DNA of 64,000 nt from Edaphochlamys debaryana (lineage: Eukaryota; Chlorophyta; Chlorophyceae; Chlamydomonadales), in contig JAEHOE010000072.1 in the NCBI GenBank assembly GCA_016858145.1, forward strand, positions 62,001-126,000, written 5' to 3'. Of this stretch, positions 43,051 to 53,500 are shown in pieces; within the stretch, counting starts at the first letter, position 1, and every line of letters starts with the position of its first letter. The position numbers and the translations under genes are program-made. Below the pieces are notes generated by a model, which saw only the letters and a list, made by a program, of their open reading frames with translations, did no database searches and was not told where the DNA came from.

Positions 43051-46000
43051 TTAGATGGTGACCGGCGCGCCCTCCTCCCACTGCACGCCCAGCTCGCTCA
43101 GCTTCTGGGCGCTGACGGCGTAGTCAGCGAAGAAGGCCTCCTGGTCGGCGGCGTACTTCTCGGCGTATGGCCTGCAGTACGGCAGGTGTATGGAAGAGGT
43201 GTTGAATTGAGAAGTGGCGCAAATGCTGCCCTCCCTCGGGCCCCTCCCCCGGGCCCCTCCCCCTCCACCCCTTCCCTCCCTCCCACCCCTTCCCTCCGGC
43301 CCCTTCCCTTCCCCCCTTCCCCCCCACCTGAACTTGTCGTCCACGAAGATGCATGCATCCGTCTCCAGCACCAGCAGGTCCTTGTCGCGCTTCTCCTTGA
43401 TCTGTACGGCAGGGTTACATCGGGTTACACCCGGTTACGCACGGTTGCCTGCGCGCCTCCGCCTGGGTTCTGGCCTCGAACCCGACAGCTGGTCGCCCCC
43501 GGCAACCCGCGATCGTGTGCAATGCTGGCACGCACCCCCTTCAGGCCCTGTTCCCTTTGGCCCCCATTCTTGATGGCCTTGAGCCATCCATCCAACCCTC
43601 CCTCCTGCCCTCAAAGCGCCTCACTCCCGTCCCCCCCCTCCTCCCCCTCCTCCCTCCCTCCCCCTTACGTCGCGGAAGTACGAGTTGTCGAACTCCAGCC
43701 AGTTGACGGTCCAAGAGGTGCCCTGGGGGTTTCGGGGTGGGGGGAAGGGGAGGGGGGGGAGCGGTTGGCGAGGGGGTGGATACAATCGGGTTGTCTGCGA
43801 CCTAGGAGCCCCGCCAACCGGCATTTACGCTGGTGCCGGTTTTGCCCCGCCCATCCCGCAAGCCCACTGGTAACCCACCCCTGTCCCCCGCCTGCTTCCC
43901 TCTCCCCCCCATGCACCGGCACGCGTCTGTCAAATACACGTACACCCCCCTCTCCCAGCCCCCTCCGCCCCCTCCTGCACCCACCAGGCTGGCTGCCGCG
44001 GTGGGCGCCACGGGCTTGGGCGTGACGGGGCGGTCGGCCCTGCCGCTGGGGGAGGCGGTGGAGGTGCCGGGGCCCACGTTGGTGTACTTGGTGCTGGGGG
44101 CGCCTGGGGGGGGGAGAGGGAGGCGGGGTAGAAAGGGGGATGAAGAGGCGGGGATAGCAGGCCAGGGGTTGCGGGCGGGCGCGGCAGGGCGCGAAAGGGC
44201 TTCCGTCTCATCTGATCACATGCCTTCCTTCCCTCATCTTCCCTCTACCCGCCAACCCCCCCTCACCGAAGCCCGAGCGCTCGGGGCGGGCGCGGCCCAG
44301 CGTGTGGCCCCCGCTCAGCACCACAATGTCCTGAGGGGGAGGGGGGGGGTGGATGGGAGGGGGCAGGTGAGGTAAGGCGGGGGCAGTTGCAGGGCGTGCT
44401 GACTCACTTCCTCTCCCTCATCTGCTCCCTGCCAGGCTCAGTTGCACGGTCTCCGCCGAGTCCTTCCTTGCCTCTCCACAATCTTGCCACCGACGCCCCA
44501 CAGCGTGTCGCCCATGCGGTGGACGACGAACCCTCCCTCCCCTCCCCCTCTTGCCTCCCCCTCCCCCCCTCTTGCCTCCACTCCCCCCCCTCTTGCCTCC
44601 CCCCCACCTTGTCGTCCAGGCCCATGCGGTAGAAGACCTTGCGCAGGTGGTCCGCGGGGGAGGCGGAGCCGTCGGCGAAGGGGTGAGCGGCGCCTGGGGG
44701 ACAACAAGGGGAAGGGGGGGGGAAGGGGCGCCGTGCGGTAAGGGGAAGGGCGCGCAACCAGCCCTCGGCCATGATGGCACCGGCCGCCCCCCCCTCCCTC
44801 TCCTGCGCCTCCCCGCCCCCTCAGGCACCCCCCTCGAGGCAGCCAGCCCCCTACCGCCTAGGCCCCCCCCCACCCACCCACCTGGCAGGTTGCCGTCGGG
44901 CGCGCACTGCTCCGGCCCCTCCAAGTCCTTGCGGCCGTAGCGCATGGGGATCTTGGGGCCGCCCGCCGCCTGCATGGGAAGGGGTGAGAGGCCATGCAAG
45001 AAGCGGGGGTCAGGGGCCAGAGGAAGAAGTGGGCACTGGCGGAGGCAAGGGGTCAGTCCGCGCCAACGTGAAAATAGGGGCCAGCGGCCCATCCACCCTT
45101 CGAGGGGGCCCCGAGCGCACCTCCACGGCCACCGCCGCCGCCATCTGGTACAGATCCGCGAACGACACGTCCGGGTACTTCTTCTTGATGGGGCCCAGGA
45201 TGCCCAGGGCGATGGCCAGACCTGTCAGGGGCAGGGGAGGGGGTAGGGGAGGTGAGCGTTTGTGAAGAGCGGGTGGGAGGGCTGGGGTGGGCAAGGGGTA
45301 GGGCGGGCCCGAGGATTCATATGAGGCAGAGGCGGCGCGGCATGCTGCGTTAGGTACCGTAACCCTGGGAGCCGCCGTCGCTCGCAGTTGCGCATTCCTG
45401 GCGGCCCCTGCAGCCCGGGGGTTCCCCACCCCTGCCAGCGAACGCCGTCGCTCCCCGCCACTCCAGGCACGCCTCGTCGCTCGAGACCCCTGCTGGCCCC
45501 GCTCCCACCCTTGTTAGCGTCGTAGCCGATCTCGGGCTTGAAGCGGATGGAGCCCGTGGCGCCACCGCAGGCCGGCCACTCCTTGATGTTCTGCAAGATG
45601 TAGAGTGGGGAGGGGGAGAATGGAGGGGGAGGAACGGAGGGGCAACGGGCGGTGAAGGGCGCGGTGAGACGGGAACAGACACGTACTCGAAGTGGACGAC
45701 GACATCTACGTGCATAACCACTCGGATGACCCCGGACCGCATTGCAATGTTTCGACTGGTGCCGAGCGTGCGTTCCCCGGCCCGGGGGGAGCTCTGAGCG
45801 AGCTCGGGGGACATGTCGGAGGCCGGATCGCAATGGTTAATTCCAAAACGCCGCCCCCGGCCTCGCCTTGTTGTAGGTGCCGGCGTCGTGCCATGCGAGA
45901 CGGACTACGATTGGATTGCAGCCCCGAGAGTTGATGTAGTCAAAGAGGTCGGCCCTCAATGCCTTGAGCTGCTCGACATTGACCTTGGCACTAACGCGAA

Positions 46001-46094
46001 CGCAGGTCGAACGAGCCGGGCGCGAGTAAGCGTTGCGCGAGCTAGGCGCGGGGGCACGGGCGAAGGCCCCACGAGACTTGGCCTGCAGAAGCAT
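43051..46094 (-). CDS. APX1: Ascorbate peroxidase, probably chloroplastic
   Basis: Ten exons (minus), all in phase: 46094-45867, 45590-45509, 45221-45121, 44969-44882, 44693-44608, 44330-44267, 44103-43985, 43722-43669, 43401-43328, 43171-43051 (TAA); 338 residues. The distal active site ([13 protein letters not shown]), the proximal haem-His block ([19 protein letters not shown]) and other class-I peroxidase segments ([44 protein letters not shown]) are all present. It reduces H2O2 with ascorbate. The first ~36 residues are rich in Arg, Ser and Ala ([20 protein letters not shown]), as expected of an algal chloroplast transit peptide; a longer in-frame 5' extension with earlier Met codons exists but is less likely. 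A ~30-residue Thr/Pro/Ala-rich insertion lies after APSTKYTN. Intron 1 appears to start with GC (AAG|GCGAGG). Confidence 0.95.
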
Positions 46095-47519
46095 GCTTGC
46101 AGCTCGGCTTGCAGGAGTTCGGCTACGTTCGGGTATGAACGACCTGGGTCGACGCTGTTTAGCTTTCACACAGTCGACTGAACGACTCTCCTTAACGCCT
46201 CGTGGCAGCGTGGCAGCCATGCCGAGGGTTAGCTCCCATCGCGGCCCGATGACCCCGGCGTGCAAATTGGCGAGTCGGGCGTTACACGACGTTACGCGGC
46301 TGCCCCCGTCTGCGCGACGGCCAGAGGACTTACGGGTGATTGCTTTGGGTCAGTATGCTGGCTCTACGGCCCGCGTCACGAGCGTGAGTGTTTCGGCCCT
46401 CGCCGGCACGGGCGCCCGCCCCAAGGCCTGCGAAGGCCCAGGGCCCGTCTGCCCCAGCCACCTGCCGGAGCTCCGCAGGCCCCAGTCGCTGCCGAAGCCC
46501 CGTAGCTCTCGTACCACCTGCCAGGCAACGCATACGCGCTATAGCTCATGCGAACTGCGTGGCCCAGGGCCCGTCCCCACGGTGAAGGCATGCCTCGGCC
46601 ACCTCGCTCGGTTACCATCGCCCTTCATGTTTCTCTCACAATGCCAGCAGCTGCTGAGAAGTATGGAGAATCCCCCTGCCCTCAGAAGCCCTTCCCAAGC
46701 GTGCCATTTCCCCAGCCGAACAGCTCCTCGCCAGCCGTGTGCACGTGCCCCAGCCTGGCCGCGGCGCTTTCCCCCCAGCACTTGCACCAACAGCATGCCC
46801 CCCATCTTGCACTTTCCCCCGCCCAACTCCCAGCCCTCTTGTGATTTCCCTCCTGACTCTTCTCAGCGTTCTCTGCCACCGCCTTCTCCCCACACCGCTA
46901 CAACAGGTTGCTTGCCAACGCCTTTATGGATGCCCCAGCACCCTGCCAAAGGACAGGTCCGTCTCCCATGTGCACCTGGTGCCCCCGCCCTACACAGCCC
47001 TGTGCCGGCTTGCGATGGACCACGCAGTAAACCCACGCATATGTGAAGGTTGCTTCACCACGTCTGTGCTGTTCCTGAAGTACAAGCTAACAACTCTGCA
47101 TGGCACGGAAGTGTGATGCCTGCTGTGCAATACCCCGAGCCAACAACCGCATGCTATAACACCATGTTTGCGGCACAACCCTCATCCTGTCACTGCTCAT
47201 AGCCCAACCATAGCAATCCAGTATCCAAAAGTCAGTCCATCAACCGCAGACATCACTGCACATCTGTCAGATGGTCCTCGCCTGCATCGCCCTCATCGCC
47301 CGGGCCGTCTTCGGCTGCGGCCGCGGCGCCGCCAGGGCCCACTTCGCGGCGCTTCCGCGGCCCCATTGAGGCGCCGCCGCCGCCGCCCGCGCGGAGTCCG
47401 CTTAACAAGCTCATCAAACTCATGCCAGCATAGCGCCTCACAACAGCATCTGTCTATATACAACGTACTGTAAACCACGTCCCTCAGCTCGGTCCCGGCG
47501 AAATCAAGGCAAGGAGTGC
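46095..47519. other. APX upstream region and dioxygenase A 3' region
   Basis: No supported gene. The left part should contain the APX promoter. No convincing TATA box or poly(A) signal for the minus-strand dioxygenase A was seen; a plus-strand TGTAA at 47469-47473 has no matching gene. Confidence 0.45.
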
Positions 47520-50272
47520 TCAAGCGGGCGCCGCCCTGCCAGCTGCGGAGCCGGCGCCCTGAGCGCGTGACACGGCCGCCGCGGTGGGCTGAGCCCCGCC
47601 CGTGGCCGCGCTGGCCTTCCCGCCCGCCACCGTCTGCGGCCCAGGCGCAGCGGGCTGAGTGGGGGCCAGCACGCGGACCTCCGCCCCGCCGCCCACCCGC
47701 TGCAGCAGCTTCCCCACAGCGGCCAGCTCCGCCACGGCAGCATTCCACGAAACCAGCTCCGCCGTCATGGATGGCGCCGTCTTGGTGACCACGGCGCGGG
47801 CGTCCTGGCCCTGGCCCACGGCCGTGACGGTGACCGTGGCGTTCTTGAGGCTCATGCGTATCTGTTCGGCGCGCTTCCGCGCGCCCTGGATGCCTGGGTA
47901 CCAGTTGCCTGGGAATCTGTGTGACCGCTCCGGGCCATGCAGGAAGGCCTCCACCTGGGGAGCGGGGGCAGGGGACAGGGCAGGACGCAGACCGGTCAGG
48001 ACAAAGGTCCCAGGCGTCAACCTTGCGAGGACGCGGCATGCTGAGGAAGAAGGAAAGGAGGATTGAGCAGTTGCTAACGTCAGGGATGCAACAGGATAAT
48101 TCTGGAGCACAACCTGGGCTAGGTTAGCATGCTCACCTCAGCATCGCCCCTGCAGCGCGCATCCGGCTGCTCCCAACGGTCAGCAGGCCTGCCCCCAGCC
48201 GTAGCGGCCCGCAGCTGCGCCTGCCGCTGTGAGGCGAAGTCCATCACGGCGGCGTCGAAGGCGGCAGACGCCAGCGCCTTGGCGGCCCCCGCCAGCGCCT
48301 TCGTCACCTCGGCCGTTCCCGACACGACGGGCGCCTTGGCGTGAGCGGCGATGAGCCGCAGGGAAGCGGAGGCCCGCAGGTCCGCCGGCAGCGCCGAGGC
48401 CTCGGGGCTGGCCAGCAGCTGCAGAAGCTCGACCATGCGGGCAGTGGCGCCGCAGGCGGGCCGCATGCTGGCCTCCGTGGCAGATGACGGCCCGTCGTCG
48501 CCCCCATCTGGCAGGTCAAGCAGGGCCTCCAGCAGCGCGGATACCTTGCTCGTGTCCGTGCCGCCCCTGGCCAGGTAGCGCTTGAGGTAAGCGCAGCCCG
48601 CGGCAAAGCCCAGGGCGCAGGGCAGGATGTCCGTGAACACGACCACAGGGCGGTGGAACCAGTGCTGGATGGTAGGGGCGCTGATGCCGTCGGAGGGCTC
48701 TCAGTCCATCTTGTCAGGGCTGTCGTGGAACAGCGCGCCGCCTCCCAGGAGCCGCTCCTCCACCTCCTCGCCCAGGTCGTCCAGCCCCAGCTCCGCCAGG
48801 TAGCAGGTGGTGTTGCCCTTCTTGTCGTCGGGCCCGACCCAGCACGAGAAGTCTGTGGACTCCTCAATCTCCTCGTGCATGTCATAGTCCTCCTCCTCCT
48901 CGTAATCGTCATAAAGCATTTTGTGCATCCGGCCGGGGCTGGGTGGCTCGCCTTCGCCGTACACCTGTGGCCACCGAATGGAGGTTGGTCGGGGGGCTGG
49001 TATGAATCAGCAGCGGTGGCGCTCTGCTTCAGCAGCCCTGCACAATGGTGGCAGCAGCCTCCCTGCCCTGCACCCGGACCCAACCTACGTGCCGTGTGAC
49101 GAGTGCCAGTCGGACCTCCAGCAGCCCGCAGCCCAGCAGCGCCTGCACGCGCATGTGGTCGCGGCCCTTGAGGCCCCCGAACGACAGACTGGTCTCCGTG
49201 TACTTGTGCTCCAGGGGCAGGGCCAGCAGGTGGCCTCTGGCCTCGGCCATTGGGGTCGCCTCCCAGGCCCGCACCGCCGCCGCCAGGCCCTCCATGTGCT
49301 CAGCCGAGAGACCGAGAGTGTTGACCCCCTGTGGACCCTTGCGGACGAGGTTGTACGCCAGTACGACACGCAGGCCGGACTGTACGGGCTTGAGCTGGTG
49401 CTCGCACTCGGCATAGGACGCTACGTAGCCCAGCTTGACGGAGCCCGAGCTGCGTTTGCTGCTGCTGCCACGAGCTGTGCGCCACGTGACCTGCTGTCCC
49501 TCGTCCTCGATGTGCAGCTCGCCGCCCGTGCGGCCGCCCTCCACGGGCAGCTGGACGAGCAGCGTCCCGAACATGCCTACGGGTGGTGACGGGAAGGTCA
49601 GGTCCAACCGTTGTCAAGCGTGCGACTGAGGAAATGTAGCACAACTCCGTTGCTTCTCCTTGCCACGGACACCGTTAAGGCCCCACTCACCCGCCTCCTT
49701 CTCGGTGTCCCCTTGCTTCCGCAGCTTGCTACCTGCATCGTACAATGCCAGCTCGTGCAACCTGGCCTCCACACTGAGGGCAGCGTCGCCCTTGATCCCC
49801 AAGCCTTCCAGAGCACCTGAGGGTCGCAAGGATGCGATATGGATGGGTGCACTCAACAGCGGCGCTCGTGCAGGCGCACGACAACCGTGCAGCCCCGAGA
49901 CCAGCCTGCAATCGTACGTGCACACTCACGTTGGGTGATGCGCGTGATGGTCGGCTCCCATCCATCGAGCTGCACCACTGCGGGATTGAGCACCTTGCTC
50001 CCGGTCCCAAACGGCGCAAGAGTGCTCGCGTGCAGCATGGCGAACACGTCCTTGCGGGATAGCGGCAGCCCCATGTCGCCGAGGTCGACTATCGAGAAGC
50101 GTGAGAGCGCTGAGGTGACCTGCCCAGTGGTGGCGAACGTGCTGCGCGTCCACAAGCTGTCCAGTGCTTCCTGAAGTCGCGTCTCGCAGGCCGGTGCCTC
50201 AGGCTCTTCCGCCATTTCCGAGGGCTCAGGCGAGGAGGACCCGTCATAAGAGTCAGAGGAAACGGAGCTCAT
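47520..50272 (-). pseudogene. P4H-like Fe(II)/2OG dioxygenase, copy A, probably inactive
   Basis: Exons (minus): 50272-49930, 49816-49691, 49576-49089, 48964-48137, 47954-47520, matching copies B and C in borders and phase. Exon 3 keeps the double-stranded beta-helix core (FGTLLVQLPVEGGRTGGEL; AECEHQLKPVQSGLRVVLAY). However, the HxD metal motif of exon 2 reads KQGDTEK, with Gln149 in place of His. In exon 4 an in-frame TGA at 48701-48703 follows DSPDKMD; the same frame then continues with family-like sequence (IQHWFHRPVVVFTDILPCAL) to the normal end of the exon and into exon 5. Only a trace of the C-terminal repeat is left (ASAAFDAAVMDFASQRQ). The stop, motif loss and missing repeats suggest a decayed copy; a truncated protein of ~407 residues remains possible. 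Confidence 0.75.
48701..48703 (-). other. In-frame TGA in dioxygenase copy A
   Basis: Stop codon inside exon 4, in the frame shared by the sequence before and after it. In copies B and C the matching segment (after D-P-D) is uninterrupted. No splice sites bracket it closely. Confidence 0.85.
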
Positions 50273-50514
50273 GTCTGCAAGACTGCGATATCATAATGCG
50301 GCTCCGGGGCTCACACGCTCGCTTGGCCGCGAGAGCCGAAAGCTGGCTGTCGACCTGTCGTTTCGAAAGGACGGGACGAGCAACGCTCGCCGAGCTGCCT
50401 TCGTGCCGCGGAGACGCGCCGCAGATAGAATGCTAGCGCTCTGTGACGCCAGACATCGGTGCATATCATACGCCACCCGTGTCGTGAACCTTGACAGCTT
50501 TGACGACAGCCGCG
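50273..50514. promoter_or_regulatory. Divergent promoter region, dioxygenases A and B
   Basis: Only 242 bases separate the start codons of paralogues A (minus, 50272) and B (plus, 50515). Both 5' UTRs and promoters must lie here. No TATA box seen. Confidence 0.6.
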
Positions 50515-53500
50515 ATGGCCACGGACCCTGGGGGCGACCGCCCTGCTTGGGAGCAGCAGCTGCAAGACGCGCTAGATGGGCTTGCATCACGAGGCACGTT
50601 TGCGACAGCTGGGCGCTTCTTGGCTCAGCTGCCGAGCATGTCCATCGGCGACCTCGGAGATATCGACCTGCCGCTGCCCCGCACAGACGCCTGCGCGATG
50701 CTATACGTCAGCTCAGCGGCCCCATTTGGGCTTGGGAGCAAGACCGTTGAGGATCAGTCAGTTCGCCGCGGCCAGCAGCTCGACGCATCGCTGGTGGAGC
50801 TGGATGGCTGGGAGCAGACCCTCCAGCACATCACACAGCGTGAGTGTGACACGTAGTAGCCACACCTGTTGCTTTGGCCTGGGCAAAAGCGGGCTCTACA
50901 GCGCTGAGCACTTGGCCTCAACCTGCTGTCCCTGACCCCTACCCTGACCCCCGCCCTGACCCCCGCCCCTCCTCAGTCGCGGTCGACGCGCTGGGCATCC
51001 AGGGCCCCGATGCCCTGGGCGTGGAGGCGCGGCTGTACAAGCTGCTCATGTACGAGGAGGGTGGCCACTTCCTGGAGCACCGGGACACCGAGAAGGAGCC
51101 GGGTGGGAGGGGACGGAAGGGAGGGTGGGAAAGAGGGAGGATGCACACAAAGGTGTTGCTTGGGGGAGGAGGGGCATCATGGTGACCGGTTGAGGTTTTG
51201 CCTCGTGGCTTGCTAAGTAGAGTGGGCCCCGGGGGTTGTTGGCAGTACCGGTATGCCTTGAGCCACATGTAATCCCTCTCACCTGTTCTGCTCCGGCCGC
51301 GCCTGCCCTCTTGCCGTGACCCGTCCCTCTCCTCTGCCCACCCTCCCCCAGGCATGTTCGGCACGCTGCTCGTCCAGCTGCCCGTGGAGGGCGGTCACAC
51401 GGGCGGCGAGCTGCACATCAAGCACGAGGGCAAGCAGGCCGTGTGGCAGACGGCACCAGGCAGCGACCCCACCGCCCTCGGCCTCAACCACTGGGACGCC
51501 TTTGAGCTTTCCTACGCCGCCTTCTATGCGGACTGCGAGCACCAGCTCCTGCCCGTACAGTCGGGCCTGCGCGTCGTACTGGCGTACAACCTCGTACGCA
51601 CGGGCCCACGTGGCCAGGCCGGGGTAGTTGGGGCCCTGCCCGTTCACACGAGTGCCATGGTGGCTGCGGTGCGGGCCTGGGAGGCGACCTCGGCCGCCGA
51701 GACCATGGGCCACCTGCTGGCCCTGCCCCTGGAGCACAAGTACACGGAGGCCAACCTGTCGTTCGGGGGCCTCAAGGGCCGCGACCACACGCGCGTGCAG
51801 GCGCTGCTGGGCTGCGGGCTGCTGGAGGTCCGACTGGCACTCGTCACGCGGCACGTAGGTTGGGTACCGGTATGAGTGCGGAGGCGGGACACAGGCAAGG
51901 GAAGGGCTTTTCCGTACGCTTTTGGGCCGCGTTGTGGGCAGCCTAGCTACTGCTCTCTGCCAGATGCGCAATGCCTTAGGGCTGCAGGCTTCTGGTTGAG
52001 TCTAGAAAATGGCTGGGTGTCCTTACCTGTCGGATGCGTCAGCACACATCCACTCATCTGAGCTTGGCGTTGCCTTGACAAGACCGCACTCGTGATTGCG
52101 CGCCCTTCTCCACAGGTGCACGGCGGCGTGGAGGGCGGCTATCAGCCCAGCGGCAGGCGGCGGAGGCGGCGCTGGAGCGACTACAGCGATTCGGAGGACG
52201 AGGGCTGCGCCGAAACCGCCGTCATGGGGGAGATCTATGACGACGATTCCGCCTTCGTGCGCTGGATCAGCCCAGACGGGCGTGACGGCGACGGCTACAG
52301 CGAGGAGCACAGGAGCGTGTTGTCATATGGGCGAGGCAACAAACGAGTGGATGCGTGCCTCAAGACGCTGGGCCTGACGGGCCTGCTGGACGAGCTCGAT
52401 GACCGGATGCTGGGCGGCGGGCCCCTCTTCGCCGCCGACCCAGATCAGAAGGAGTACGAGAGCTACACCGGCAACTCCGGCCCCACGCTCCGCTACTGGT
52501 ACCACACCGGCGTGGCTGTGTTCTGGCCCCGCTCCCGCACCGCCGCCCTGCCCTGCGTGTTCGGATTTGGGTCGGGGCTGGCGGCGCTGCAGTCGGCTCT
52601 CGGCGACAGCGACACCTGGCGGGCGGGTGCGCTGCTGCAGGCCCTGCTGGAGATGGTGGAGCGCCCGGACCTGGCGGGCCCTGCATCCGTGGCGGAGCTG
52701 CTGAAGCTGACCGCGCGCGCAGCCCTGGGCCCGCTCGGCTGCGGGTCCGCACCGGCGGTTCGGCTCCTGGAGGTCCTCAGCCGCAGGCCCCGCGCACAAC
52801 GGCTGTGGGGCCTGTCCAGCACGCTAGCGGAGGCCGCAGCCGTCCTGGCCGACCCCGACTTCGACGCCGCCGTCCTCCGCCTCGTCTCAGCCTACGCCAC
52901 CGCCGACATGGACGGCTGCCTGGAGCTGGCCACCTGCACCGCCCTGCCCGAGCGCCTGAAGCCCTGCGTCTGCAACTCCTTCCTCGCCGCAGTCCTGGCC
53001 CCCAGCGCCTTCGCCAGCCTCCCTCCGTTAGCCGTGGTCAAGCTGGCGGGGCTGATGCTGGGGACGGAGCAGCGCTTCCAGGGCCGCGTCGCCGCATTCC
53101 GAGACGCGCTGACGGCCCGGCAGGATGCCTCCGCCGTGCTCCAGGCGCTCCTGACGCACGCGTCCACGCAGGGGCGCGTGCTGGCTGATCCCTCCTTTGA
53201 CGGCACTGTGCTGAGCTTCTTCGCCAGCTGCACCGCCGGACAGCTCGATGCGTGCCTCAACCTCCTCAGCGGCAGCGCCCTGCCGGAGCGGCTGAGGGAG
53301 GGGGCAGTCGGAGCGCTGATGGGCAGCGTCCTGGCACCCCACGCCTTCGCCGCCCTGCCGCTGCCGGCCCTGCTGAGGCTCGTGCGGCGGGTCACCGGCC
53401 CAGACCCGAGCTTCAGGGCCCACGCCCCCGCCTTTGCCGAGGCGGTCATGGCCCGGCCCGACAGCGCCGCAGTGCTCAAGGAGCTGCTGACTCAAGCGGC

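Noticed and set aside
48701..48703. TGA in dioxygenase A as a second selenocysteine codon
   Set aside because: The aligned position in B and C is not Cys or a catalytic residue, and the copy has also lost its metal-binding His; a nonsense mutation is simpler.
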